Shown here in pieces: positions 9,457 to 21,810 of a DNA stretch of 64,000 nt. The translations under genes and the position numbers were made by a program. The stretch is from Mucilaginibacter daejeonensis (GTDB lineage: Bacteria; Bacteroidota; Bacteroidia; Sphingobacteriales; Sphingobacteriaceae): contig NZ_CP086068.1 in NCBI RefSeq assembly GCF_020783335.1, forward strand, positions 2,852,001 through 2,916,000. Direction: 5' to 3'. How positions within the stretch are numbered: position 1 is the stretch's first letter; each line of letters opens with the position of its first letter. Under the pieces are notes generated by a model. The model made no database searches. It saw only the letters and a list, made by a program, of their open reading frames with translations, and was not told the DNA's origin.

Positions 9457-9490
9457 AAGGCCTCACGCTTGATCATAAGCGTTAGGCCTT
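9457..9490 (+). terminator. Terminator of the histidine kinase gene
   Basis: Stem AAGGCCT-ACGCTT pairing with AAGCGT-AGGCCTT around a GATCAT loop, followed by a T-rich stretch. Confidence 0.6.
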
Positions 9491-9785
9491 TGTGCTTTAT
9501 TAAGGTCTTCAGAAGATCCCTTTCAAATGCCTTGGGCAAATTTGAGGTCAATACCGCAATTAGCAATTTTTATCACAGTGCAGCACACCAATTAGCGCCA
9601 AACATGGGTATCATGACTCGGTATAGACAAAAAATCTATATCGTAATTAAGAAGGGTCGATGTGTGTCGCGTGGTGAATATCGTCAAGATGGAACCTATA
9701 CGATGATTAACGCTGTAAGACTACCGCTACACTGCTATAGTCAGCAGCTATTATAGGATGCCGTAAACTTTCCATGAACGACAAA
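9491..9785. other. Intergenic region between kinase and rRNA operon
   Basis: About 300 bases between the kinase terminator and the rRNA terminator. One open frame crosses it, but it begins inside the terminator hairpin and has no family features. I see nothing functional. Confidence 0.4.
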
Positions 9786-9814
9786 AGCCCCGAGGTCTTG
9801 TTGACCTTGGGGCT
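9786..9814 (-). terminator. rrn: Terminator of the rRNA operon
   Basis: On the minus strand a 12-bp stem (AGCCCCAAGGTC with GACCTCGGGGCT, one mismatch) and a short loop are followed by TTTTGT. It sits about 16 nt past the 3' end of 5S. Confidence 0.85.
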
Positions 9815-9829
9815 ATTTGTAGTAAAGGT

Positions 9830-9939
<110 letters not shown>

Positions 9940-9963
9940 TATCTTAATGTTCGTTAGGATAGT

Positions 9964-10027
9964 GAGTATCTGGTATCAGGTATCAAGACATTTTATCTTG
10001 TTACTTGCTACTATGTACTTGTTACTC
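9964..10027. repeat. Degenerate-arm hairpin in the 23S-5S spacer
   Basis: The left arm is built of GTATC/GGTATCA units and the right arm of their approximate complements (TTACTTGC, TACTATG, TTGTTACTC). Similar arms occur at 13084-13155 and 54832-54969. It could shape rRNA processing, but that is inference. Confidence 0.45.
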
Positions 10028-10149
10028 CACGGAACAATGACATATTATTGGAAGAAGTGATCTTATTATACTGAGATCAGATTACAGTACTATTTGTGTT
10101 TTTGAGTTCGGTGGTGAGACCGGAAAGATCTCACCACCTTATCTGTTAT

Positions 10150-13030
<2,881 letters not shown>

Positions 13031-13083
13031 TCTACGCACCCCGCTTTTGCTCGGGGCGGTATGTTTTATTTAGATGTTGCTCT

Positions 13084-13155
13084 GGTATCAAGTAGTTAGT
13101 ATCTCGTATCAAGACCGAGGTCCTGCTACTTGCTACTTCGTACCTGCTACTGATC
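13084..13155. repeat. Degenerate-arm hairpin in the tRNA-23S spacer
   Basis: The left arm (13084-13115) consists of GGTATCAAGTAG-like units. The right arm (13123-13155) is an approximate complement made of CTGCTACTTG-like units. Same class as 9964-10027 and 54832-54969. Confidence 0.5.
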
Positions 13156-13273
13156 TCAACGTCCTTCACTGTTGTTTGATTCAGTTTTTACAATTACTTC
13201 TTCCAATATGTCAAAGAACTTTCGTACGCATCTGTAACGTCATCCCCTTGTGAGATGACTGTAGTGTACAATG

Positions 13274-13347
13274 TGGAGAATAACGGATTCGAACCGTTGA
13301 CCCCCTGCGTGCAAGGCAGGTGCTCTAGCCAGCTGAGCTAATTCCCC
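13274..13347 (-). tRNA. tRNA-Ala (anticodon TGC)
   Basis: 74 nt cloverleaf on the minus strand. Acceptor GGGGAAT pairs with ATTCTCC (one G-U type pair). The D arm is GCTC...GAGC, the anticodon stem CTGCC/GGCAG-like encloses loop TTGCACG with TGC, and the T arm carries GGTTCGAATCC. CCA is not encoded. It lies in the 16S-23S spacer, the usual place for Ala(UGC). Confidence 0.95.
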
Positions 13348-13374
13348 TTTCAAAAAGATGTCGTTACCCTGTAG

Positions 13375-13449
13375 TAGTCTCGAGCAGATTTGAACTGCTG
13401 ACCCCTACATTATCAGTGTAGTGCTCTAACCAAACTGAGCTACGAGACT
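13375..13449 (-). tRNA. tRNA-Ile (anticodon GAT)
   Basis: 75 nt cloverleaf on the minus strand. Acceptor AGTCTCG pairs with CGAGACT. The anticodon loop contains GAT, and the T arm GCAGTTCAAATCTGC is clear. CCA is not encoded. The order 16S, Ile(GAU), Ala(UGC), 23S is the standard spacer arrangement. Confidence 0.95.
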
Positions 13450-13604
13450 ATGGTTTGATGTAGCCACTTTACTGATATGGCCTCTTCTTTTTTAAGGGTT
13501 TCTCTTTCCTCTTCTTTTTTAACTTCTTAAGAAATACATGTGCGTAGCAGTTTCACTCTTTATCAAGGTTACTTCGACCTCTCTCTTTTCACTTGGATAC
13601 TGCT

Positions 13605-15130
<1,526 letters not shown>

Positions 15131-15503
15131 AAAATGTTTTGTTCGATACATGACCCTATTCTCTCAAATAGAAATCTGTATTAATAATGATAAGCCCTAA
15201 AGCTCATCTTTGTATCTTTATACAGTATCCGAAAAGTTGGTTTATTTGTTGACCTGAAAGGTCTTCTTTAACTTGACTTGGAGTTACCGACATCTCTCGA
15301 TGTCTCTCCCGCTACGCTACATGTTACTTCTTAAAAGAACTTTGTCGCTTCCCCGTCTCGGTTCAGCTTTTATATCTTCTCACCATTGCGGTGGCCGATC
15401 TTCATTTGTTTTGTTTCGCTCCTTCCGGAGCTTTCAGAGACATCGTGCCTCTTACTTCTTGTTCCCTTTCTTTCTGAACTTTCGTTCGTTCCGTTTGGGA
15501 GTG
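15131..15503 (-). other. 16S leader region
   Basis: Untranslated leader between the most proximal promoter and 16S. Purine-rich on the transcribed strand; no gene. Presumably carries antitermination and processing signals, but none is readable with certainty. Confidence 0.5.
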
Positions 15504-15534
15504 CAAAGGTAGAAAGCTTTTTGTTATTTGCAAA
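15504..15534 (-). promoter_or_regulatory. rRNA promoter P1 (proximal)
   Basis: On the minus strand, TTTG (15531-15534), a 19-nt spacer and TACCTTTG (15504-15511). This is an exact match to the Bacteroidota consensus TTTG-N19-TAnnTTTG. It points towards 16S. Confidence 0.8.
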
Positions 15535-15650
15535 ATTTATTTTTATTTATTTTGCGGGGCTTTCTTTTCGTTACCGGTCGCCTCTCAGCTCCCTTTCACC
15601 CTTTACCTTTTTAAGAACTTTTTCCCTCCGGCTCGTTCGCCTTGGGGCTG

Positions 15651-15682
15651 CAAAGATGCGAACTTTTTACTATTCATGTCAA
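15651..15682 (-). promoter_or_regulatory. rRNA promoter P2 (middle)
   Basis: On the minus strand, TTG (15680-15682), 21-nt spacer and CATCTTTG (15651-15658), one base off the -7 consensus. The 45 bases downstream resemble those after P1 (CTTTGCA, CCCAA, GAACGA), so P1 and P2 look like a duplicated module. Confidence 0.65.
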
Positions 15683-15750
15683 GCCCTTTTTGCAACTTTT
15701 TTTTCCGTCCTTATTCCTCAAATAACTACCCCTACTCGCTTGCAGGGCAT

Positions 15751-15781
15751 CAAAGATAGAAATATATTAACACATGCCAAA
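15751..15781 (-). promoter_or_regulatory. rRNA promoter P3 (distal)
   Basis: On the minus strand, TTTG (15778-15781), a 19-nt spacer and TATCTTTG (15751-15758): a second exact consensus match. It faces 16S. Confidence 0.75.
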
Positions 15782-15978
15782 CAATTAATTGATGTATTTG
15801 TACGGCCGCCCAATAACCAACTGAATGTCAGCGTAAAATTCCGACCGCTCAATGTTAGGACGCAAGTCATTTAACAGATCATGCCTCTCCTATTCCCCAT
15901 CGGTATCAAACAACAAATATCGAAACATCATCACTTTTGCCGTAAAAACCTACCTTAGTATATATCCTCTGATCATTT

Positions 15979-16206
15979 ATGCATCAAAAAGACTCCTATA
16001 TATTATATGCGCTGCTGTTGGCGTTTACCATTCAGGTGTATGCACAGGACCCCGCCAAACCTAACGCTGTAAAGATGGCCACCTCAAAAAAGGGACGGGC
16101 CAGTTGCTGTACAAGCAAAACACCTCCACGCTTTGGGCTAAGGTCTGCCACATCCACGCAATTGACCAACGCAACTGATCGTACACACCAGCGTAAGCAT
16201 GACTAA
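15979..16206 (+). CDS. Small exported Cys-Cys protein overlapping the FGE gene
   Basis: 75 aa. Residues 1-22 form a signal peptide (hydrophobic core YALLLAFTI, likely cleavage after VYA). The mature part is short, basic and low in structure, with Cys43-Cys44 in ASCCTSKTPPRFG. The last codons overlap the first 8 bases of the downstream FGE gene, so the two are probably translated together. No named family recognised. The Cys/Pro/Arg cluster recalls the CxPxR target motif of FGEs without matching its spacing. I have an unverified impression that similar CC...PxRF stretches occur fused to other bacterial FGE-like proteins. It could be a substrate, a partner, or a detached N-terminal piece of the FGE. 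Confidence 0.55.
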   Translation: MHQKDSYILYALLLAFTIQVYAQDPAKPNAVKMATSKKGRASCCTSKTPPRFGLRSATSTQLTNATDRTHQRKHD

Positions 16207-17314
16207 GTACATGGCATTATCATCTATCAGGTCATATATAAGCGGCGGCTTGCTGATCGCTATTATATATATAATATCATCATGCCATGGCAATGGCACG
16301 CATCAGATAACGGATACGTCGGCAGATTCAAGTACCGCATCTGCGGGCCATCATCCTACAGCAACCGGTATTGACACTTCCACCGCCGGCATGATGCTGA
16401 TCAATGGTGGCTCATTTATGATGGGTGGCGACGGTCCGCAGGCTGCCGATGATGAGCTGCCCAAGCATGAGGTATCGGTCAGTTCATTCTGGATGGACCA
16501 GCACGAAGTGACCAATGCGCAATTTCAAAAGTTCGTTACCGCTACAGGCTACGTCACCACTGCTGAGCGCAAGCCCGATTGGCAGCAATTGAAACAACAG
16601 CTTCCTCCGGGCACGCCCAAGCCGCCCGACAGTCTGCTCATGCCGGCCTCGCTGGTGTTCACCCCTCCTGCCCACGCTGTGGAACTCAACGATCCGTCGC
16701 AATGGTGGAGCTGGGTGCCGGGTGCCAACTGGAAACATCCGGGGGGTGAAGGGAGCGATATAAAAGGCAAAGACAATTATCCCGTAGTACAGGTGAGCTG
16801 GGACGACGCCGTGGCGTATTGCCAATGGGCCGGCAAACGTTTACCCACCGAGGCCGAGTGGGAATACGCTTCGAGGGGCGGCCTTCAAAATGCCATATAC
16901 CCCTGGGGCAATGAGCCTGTTGACCGGGGGAAACCCAAAGCCAACTCGTGGCAAGGGCACTTCCCTGATCACAACACCGGGCGCGACGGATTTGCCGATC
17001 TGGCGCCTGTTGCCAAGTTCGCCCCTAACGGATATGGCCTGTATGACATGGCCGGCAACGTTTGGGAATGGTGCGCCGACTGGTATCGTAACGACCAGTA
17101 CCGCACCATGTCCGAACGTAGTAAGGACCCTAAAGGCCCGGCCACCAGTTACGACCCCGACGAACCTTACGCCCAAAAGCGGGTGACCCGTGGCGGATCG
17201 TACCTATGTAATGACAGCTACTGCTCGGGTTACCGGTCGGCCCGGCGTATGAAAAGCACTTATGATTCGGGGATGAGCAACCTGGGCTTCCGCTGCGTAC
17301 GTGATCAGAAGTGA
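16199..17314 (+). CDS. Formylglycine-generating enzyme, predicted lipoprotein
   Basis: 371 aa. Residues 1-28 form a lipoprotein signal (hydrophobic IIYIISSC lipobox), then a Ser/Thr linker. The SUMF1/FGE domain starts around residue 60 (GMMLINGGSFMMGG, HEVSVSSFWMDQHEVTNAQF). The C-terminus has RVTRGGSYLCNDSYC: Cys337 and Cys342 match the catalytic pair of true FGEs that oxidise Cys to formylglycine in sulfatases. Trp and Asn of YPWGNEP and GNVWEW are also present. Many SUMF1-domain proteins lack these Cys, so this one looks enzymatically competent. Unusually, it would act outside the cytoplasm, and no sulfatase gene is nearby. The overlapping upstream ORF is the obvious partner candidate. Confidence 0.88.
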   Translation: MTKYMALSSIRSYISGGLLIAIIYIISSCHGNGTHQITDTSADSSTASAGHHPTATGIDTSTAGMMLINGGSFMMGGDGPQAADDELPKHEVSVSSFWMDQHEVTNAQFQKFVTATGYVTTAERKPDWQQLKQQLPPGTPKPPDSLLMPASLVFTPPAHAVELNDPSQWWSWVPGANWKHPGGEGSDIKGKDNYPVVQVSWDDAVAYCQWAGKRLPTEAEWEYASRGGLQNAIYPWGNEPVDRGKPKANSWQGHFPDHNTGRDGFADLAPVAKFAPNGYGLYDMAGNVWEWCADWYRNDQYRTMSERSKDPKGPATSYDPDEPYAQKRVTRGGSYLCNDSYCSGYRSARRMKSTYDSGMSNLGFRCVRDQK

Positions 17315-17447
17315 CCTGTTATAAAACCCGGACACAACCCTGAGTGCTGCCGATTATCTATAAGATAAAATTCTATCCTACTAAAACAAATAAGCTGATC
17401 CCCTACTTGTAGACTTAGTTTTTTCACTACCCTATAATCGTTCACAC

Positions 17448-19142
17448 TTGGATCAAAAGATACACATTGGCATACTGGGCGGTGGCCCAAGTGGCCTGTT
17501 CATGTTCAAACGCCTGGTAGAAAGCCAGCGCACCGATATCGTGATACACGTTGTCGAGCAAAAGGACCAGTTAGGTTCAGGAATGCCCTACAGCCCGCAG
17601 GGCGCTAACGATGAGCACGTGACCAACGTATCGGGCAATGAGATACCTGAACTGGTGACCTCCCTGAACGACTGGATCCATACCGTTCATCCGGATACCC
17701 TCCGTAAGTACCACATCGACCCTGAACGTTTTAATGATTACAAGGTGTTGCCACGCCTGTTATTCGGGTATTACCTGGCAAGCCAGTTCCGGATGTTGCA
17801 GCAGCAGGCTAAAGATGCTGGCATGGAAGCGCATATTCATTACAACACCAGCGTTAACGACGTGACCGACCACCCCGATATGGGCAAGGTGTATGTAGAT
17901 ACTGATCAGGGCCCCATGGAATTTGACCGCGTGATCATTTGCACCGGGCACGTTTGGCCTAAAAAGGACGAAGGGCGGATACCAAATTATTTCGACTCGC
18001 CATACCCTCCGGTCAAGTTAGCCTTGCAGCTTGATCACCCTGTAGCTATTAAAGGGGCATCGCTTACCGCCATCGATGCGTTACGAACCCTATCGCGCCA
18101 TAACGGAACGTATGGCCGCACCCAGGATGGCCGCTTATGCTATACCCTGAACCCGGAAAGCCAGGGCTTTAAACTGGTGATGCACTCGCGCAATGGCTTG
18201 CTGCCGGCCGTTAGATTCCATCTGGAAGACCCTTATCTATCGGCCGAGGCCAAACTAAGTCCTGAAGATGTTGCGGCCGACCGAGCAGCCAACGATGGCT
18301 TCCTCTCGCTTGATAATGTTTTTGAGAAGGCGTTCAAAGACAGCTTCAAAGAAAAACGCCCGGCATTTTATGAGCAGATCAAGGACATGGGTGTAGAGGA
18401 CTTTGTGGACAGGGTAATGTCATACCGGCAGGATAAAGCCCCCTTCGACCTGTTCAAGACCGAATACGAGGAGGCAGAAATATCTATAGAGGAGCGCGAA
18501 TCGGTGTATTGGAAAGAGATGCTGGCCGTGCTAAGTTTCGCTATGAACTATCCGGCCAAATACTTTTCGGCCGAAGACATGCTGCGTTTGCAAAAAACAC
18601 TGATGCCGTTGATCTCGGTAGTGATCGCCTTTGTGCCCCAAAGTTCGGTAGAAGAAATGCTTGCCCTGCACGAAGCGGGCGTGTTGGAACTGATATCGGT
18701 AAGTAATGACAGCGATGCCGAGCCGCACCCCGAGGGCGGCGCCGTTTACCATTATGGCGAAGGTCGTGATGAGCACTTCAAAACTTTTGTGAACTGTGTG
18801 GGCCAGCCGCACTTATATTATGACGATATACCTTTTGCCGGTTTGCGCGAAAAAGGTTCGATCAGCGCCGCCAAGGTACAGTTCAGAGATGCGGAGGCCG
18901 GGCTAAAACAGATGAACGAAGGCAACAAGCAAGTGACAACCGATGGCAAAGGCAACTACTACCTTAAAGTAGCCGGTGTGACCATTAACGACCACTTTGC
19001 ACTGGTTGACGATTACGGCGCCTATAATGAACGTATATATATGATGGCAGTATCATGCATGGGCGGTTACAACCCCGACTATTCGGGCCTCGACTTTTGT
19101 GAGAAAGCTTCGGCTTGTGTGATGGAGACCTTGTTAGGATAA
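17448..19142 (+). CDS. FAD/NAD(P)-binding protein (NAD_binding_9 type)
   Basis: 564 aa from a TTG start at 17448. The next ATG would remove the GILGGGPSG dinucleotide-binding loop at residues 8-16, so TTG is preferred. The family features continue with VVEQKDQLGSGMPYS and NVSGNEIPEL, and a second nucleotide-binding region near 140-170 (VIICTGHVWP). It belongs to the group of FAD-dependent proteins resembling ornithine-hydroxylase and hydroxyacylglutathione-type oxidoreductases, with no defined substrate. Single gene with stem-loops just after the stop. Confidence 0.85.
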   Translation: MDQKIHIGILGGGPSGLFMFKRLVESQRTDIVIHVVEQKDQLGSGMPYSPQGANDEHVTNVSGNEIPELVTSLNDWIHTVHPDTLRKYHIDPERFNDYKVLPRLLFGYYLASQFRMLQQQAKDAGMEAHIHYNTSVNDVTDHPDMGKVYVDTDQGPMEFDRVIICTGHVWPKKDEGRIPNYFDSPYPPVKLALQLDHPVAIKGASLTAIDALRTLSRHNGTYGRTQDGRLCYTLNPESQGFKLVMHSRNGLLPAVRFHLEDPYLSAEAKLSPEDVAADRAANDGFLSLDNVFEKAFKDSFKEKRPAFYEQIKDMGVEDFVDRVMSYRQDKAPFDLFKTEYEEAEISIEERESVYWKEMLAVLSFAMNYPAKYFSAEDMLRLQKTLMPLISVVIAFVPQSSVEEMLALHEAGVLELISVSNDSDAEPHPEGGAVYHYGEGRDEHFKTFVNCVGQPHLYYDDIPFAGLREKGSISAAKVQFRDAEAGLKQMNEGNKQVTTDGKGNYYLKVAGVTINDHFALVDDYGAYNERIYMMAVSCMGGYNPDYSGLDFCEKASACVMETLLG

Positions 19143-19490
19143 AAATTGCTAAGAGGTCAGATGACACTGTCAGACCTGAAGGCCAATTTTATTGTGACAG
19201 CAGAGCCGATCGAAAAATGCGTAGATCGATAAGGCAATTGAAAGAAGATGATTTGACCCATTTACCCTCAATGAATTCGTGCACACCTCAGGGGGCGAAT
19301 GCCGAGTTCTTTGAGGGTAAATAAAATGCCTTTATCTACATGCTGAACACCATGGATGAGGTCATGATCCATGAAATGTTCGGTCGTTGAACGATATGTA
19401 GACACCTTTTGCCGGCAATGTGATCAGTGATGCTGAGCCACGGCCGACACGCAATCAAGGCATTATGAGGTCATACTGTGATAGGTTGGT
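19143..19490. other. Gene-free stretch with consecutive hairpins
   Basis: Four stem-loops in a row. AAAATTG...CCAATTTT spans 19142-19192 and encloses a near palindrome at 19153-19176. TTTACCCTCAA/TTGAGGGTAAA (19261-19321) has an inner GAATTCG/CGAGTTC stem. CATGGAT/ATCCATG spans 19351-19373 and GTTC/GAAC lies near 19380-19393. The first may be the terminator of the gene at 17448. No ORF is convincing. A structured RNA is possible but unproven. Confidence 0.45.
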
Positions 19491-19742
19491 TCAGGTATTG
19501 CGTTTCTTTATTTCGGTATCGAGTTGATTCTTGTAAGCGATCATAGGCAAGAACATCATGGCGCAACCGCTGGCAATGGCAATAAACGGCGCACCCTTCT
19601 CTACCCGGATGGCCAAATATATCAACGTGCCGCAAGCCAAAAGCATGACCAGGCCCAGGCCGATCAACACTCCTTTGGATCGTTGTTTACGGTCTTGCAA
19701 CTCCTGCAGCGTCAGTTCGGTGAGCGCTTTACGTTTTTGCAT
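19491..19742 (-). CDS. Small two-TM membrane protein
   Basis: 83 aa with start at ATG 19742 (MQKRKALTELTLQELQDRK). An upstream in-frame ATG at 19820 is less likely because it adds a tail overlapping the TetR promoter region. A short Lys/Glu-rich helix is followed by two hydrophobic segments (about 24-44 and 50-70) and a charged C-terminus. No family recognised. It is divergent from the TetR regulator, so it is a candidate target of that regulator. Confidence 0.55.
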   Translation of the reverse strand: MQKRKALTELTLQELQDRKQRSKGVLIGLGLVMLLACGTLIYLAIRVEKGAPFIAIASGCAMMFLPMIAYKNQLDTEIKKRNT

Positions 19743-19851
19743 GTGAACTTGAATTATAAATGATAGTTTAGCACCGCTAATATAACACATATCACCGAAA
19801 GGTGATAAACTATTATTCAATTGTTTTAATTAGCAGCATTTTATTTTTACC

Positions 19852-20475
19852 ATGGAAAAGAAGCGTATTGCTGGAACGGTCAGAAACAAGGAAAGGACCA
19901 AGCAAAAACTTTTAGATGCCGTAGGCGAGCTATTACATACCAAAGGTTTTGCCGGATTAAAGGTGAATGATATAGCCCGTACCGCCGGATTGGATAAAAA
20001 GCTGATATACACTTATTTTGGCGGCTGTGATGAACTGATCGATGAATACGTACGTACCCAGGACTTTTGGAGCAACGTGACCGAGGAGGATGCCGGGCCC
20101 ATACCTGCCGACGGCGGAAAGACCTTTACCAAGGCCATGCTCTCCTCCCAATTTGATCAGGTATATCAAAACAAAGAATTGCAGAGGATACTGTTATGGG
20201 GCTTACTGGAAGACCGGCCATCGCTCAAAAAGCTGGCACAGGATCGCGAAGACGTAGGCACCGTATTGTTCAAACATTTGACAGACCCGCACTTTGGAGA
20301 TCAGGCCGAACGCTTCAGAGCGGTAACAGCCTTGCTGATATCAGGCATCTATTACCTTGACATTTATGCCACCACCAATGACGCCACCTTTTGCGGCCTC
20401 GACCTCAAGAGCGACTCCGGTAGAGCAAGGATCAAAGAAGCCCTCTCCTTCCTGATCGATAAAACATATGAGTAG
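19852..20475 (+). CDS. TetR/AcrR family transcriptional regulator
   Basis: 207 aa. The N-terminal HTH at about residues 12-58 (TKQKLLDAVGELLHTKGFAGLKVNDIARTAGLDKKLIYTYFG split here by family features) is typical of TetR. The C-terminal half is helical ligand-binding type with no identified ligand. It is divergently placed 109 bp from the small membrane protein at 19742. The spacer contains GGTGATAAAC-like AT-rich sequence but no clear palindrome. Confidence 0.9.
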   Translation: MEKKRIAGTVRNKERTKQKLLDAVGELLHTKGFAGLKVNDIARTAGLDKKLIYTYFGGCDELIDEYVRTQDFWSNVTEEDAGPIPADGGKTFTKAMLSSQFDQVYQNKELQRILLWGLLEDRPSLKKLAQDREDVGTVLFKHLTDPHFGDQAERFRAVTALLISGIYYLDIYATTNDATFCGLDLKSDSGRARIKEALSFLIDKTYE

Positions 20476-20510
20476 GTGACCTTGCCGATGTGATACGCTT
20501 AAAAAAATGG

Positions 20511-20677
20511 AGACTTAGTGTACGGAAAAGGTGTTACACGATGTAACAGAATTCCCCAAAATTCCCCACTTTTTGGCGTTGCGAAAATGGCAAAAACCCA
20601 ACTTTTTCAAGAAAAAGCATACAAAAAAGCAGAATGTAACACCAAATGTAACACTGAAACACATAAATGTAACACAC
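20511..20677 (+). repeat. TGTAACA-rich dispersed element, copy 1
   Basis: About 167 bases. The element begins ACTTAGTGTA. A palindrome follows (TGTTACA, 3 nt, TGTAACA), then a block with AGAATTCC, TTCCCCACTTTT and CCAACTTTTTCAA, and three direct TGTAACAC copies 13 and 21 nt apart. A second copy lies inverted at 45711-45873 with the same order and about the same spacing. Short frames crossing it (Cys-Asn-Thr or Asn-Val-Thr runs) are by-products of the repeat. Confidence 0.8.
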
Positions 20678-20757
20678 CGGTCGTGTGTTCACTTGTCGCC
20701 AACCACCCTCCCGAACGGTAAAACAACGAACAATTACGAATTTGGTGATCCTTCCTT

Positions 20758-21771
20758 TTACAAACTTTTTAATACGCTTACCGTGTACTCTATTTGATCA
20801 GGGTGTACATCCAGGTGCGTCACGAACCTTACCCGGCGTTGGTCAGTGCTATTGCATTTGATGCCTTTAGCCGCCAGCTTCTCCACTATCACATCTGCCG
20901 GTTCAACGGTATCGAACAATACGATGTTGGTCTCCACCGGAACCACGCCGGTCACCCAGCTGCATTTACCGAGTTCATCAGCCAAGATGTGCGCGTGTTG
21001 ATGGTCGATCTTCAACCTACCGATATGATGGTCAAGCGCGTAGCTGGCGGCAGCGGCTAAAAAACCCGCCTGGCGCATTCCACCGCCAAATACCTTGCGT
21101 AACCTGCGTGCATACTTGATGGTGCTTTTGCTACCCAGCAACACAGATCCCACCGGAGCGCCCAAACCTTTTGATAAACAAACCGATATGCCATCAAAGT
21201 ATTGGCCGTAATCGGCAGCTTTATCACCGGTATGCACCAGTGCGTTGCAGATACGCGCACCATCTAAATGCAATTTCAGCCCTCTATTACGGCAAAGCTC
21301 GGCTATAGGAGCGATCTGCTCCAGTGTATAGCATTTGCCACCGCCTTTATTCACGGTGTTCTCCAATACTACTAGGCTGGTATTTGGGTAATGGATATTT
21401 TCGGCATTGATCTCGGGCTCGATCATTTCGGGCGTCAGGATGCCACGTTCGCCATTAAGCAAACGGGTGGATACGGCCGAATTAAAAGCGATGCCACCAC
21501 CCTCATAACGGTACACATGGGCGGTTTGATCGGCGATCAGCTCATCGAGCGGCTGGGTAAAGCATTTGATGGCGATCTGGTTGGTCATGGTGCCTGAAGG
21601 GCAGAACAGGCCGGCCTCCATCCCGAACATGGCCGCGGCCTTGGTCTCCAGTTCGTTGATACTTTCGTCCTCACCAAATACATCATCGCCTACGCGGGCA
21701 CTCCACATGGCTTCCAGCATACCCTGGGTGGGTTTGGTAACAGTATCACTACGCAGATCGACGGTCATCAT
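20758..21771 (-). CDS. ltaE: Low-specificity L-threonine aldolase
   Basis: 337 aa, PLP-dependent fold type I. The N-terminus VDLRSDTVTKPT and VGDDVFGED are family hallmarks. The PLP lysine lies in CLSKGLGAPVGS near residue 200. HLDGARICNA carries the conserved Asp/Arg. It cleaves L-threonine or L-allo-threonine to glycine and acetaldehyde. The start could be either Met of the MMTVD pair. Divergent from the Gly-rich gene at 21811 with only 39 bp between them. Confidence 0.93.
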   Translation of the reverse strand: MMTVDLRSDTVTKPTQGMLEAMWSARVGDDVFGEDESINELETKAAAMFGMEAGLFCPSGTMTNQIAIKCFTQPLDELIADQTAHVYRYEGGGIAFNSAVSTRLLNGERGILTPEMIEPEINAENIHYPNTSLVVLENTVNKGGGKCYTLEQIAPIAELCRNRGLKLHLDGARICNALVHTGDKAADYGQYFDGISVCLSKGLGAPVGSVLLGSKSTIKYARRLRKVFGGGMRQAGFLAAAASYALDHHIGRLKIDHQHAHILADELGKCSWVTGVVPVETNIVLFDTVEPADVIVEKLAAKGIKCNSTDQRRVRFVTHLDVHPDQIEYTVSVLKSL

Positions 21772-21810
21772 ATTTCAATTAAAATATCGTTATTTGTTCA
21801 ATATCAAGTT

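Noticed and set aside
9445..9756. 103-codon frame after the kinase
   Set aside because: It starts inside the kinase terminator hairpin, has no signal, domain or promoter, and is probably chance.
20518..20797. Two overlapping frames rich in Cys-Asn-Thr and Asn-Val-Thr
   Set aside because: They are translations of the TGTAACA repeats and have no independent support.
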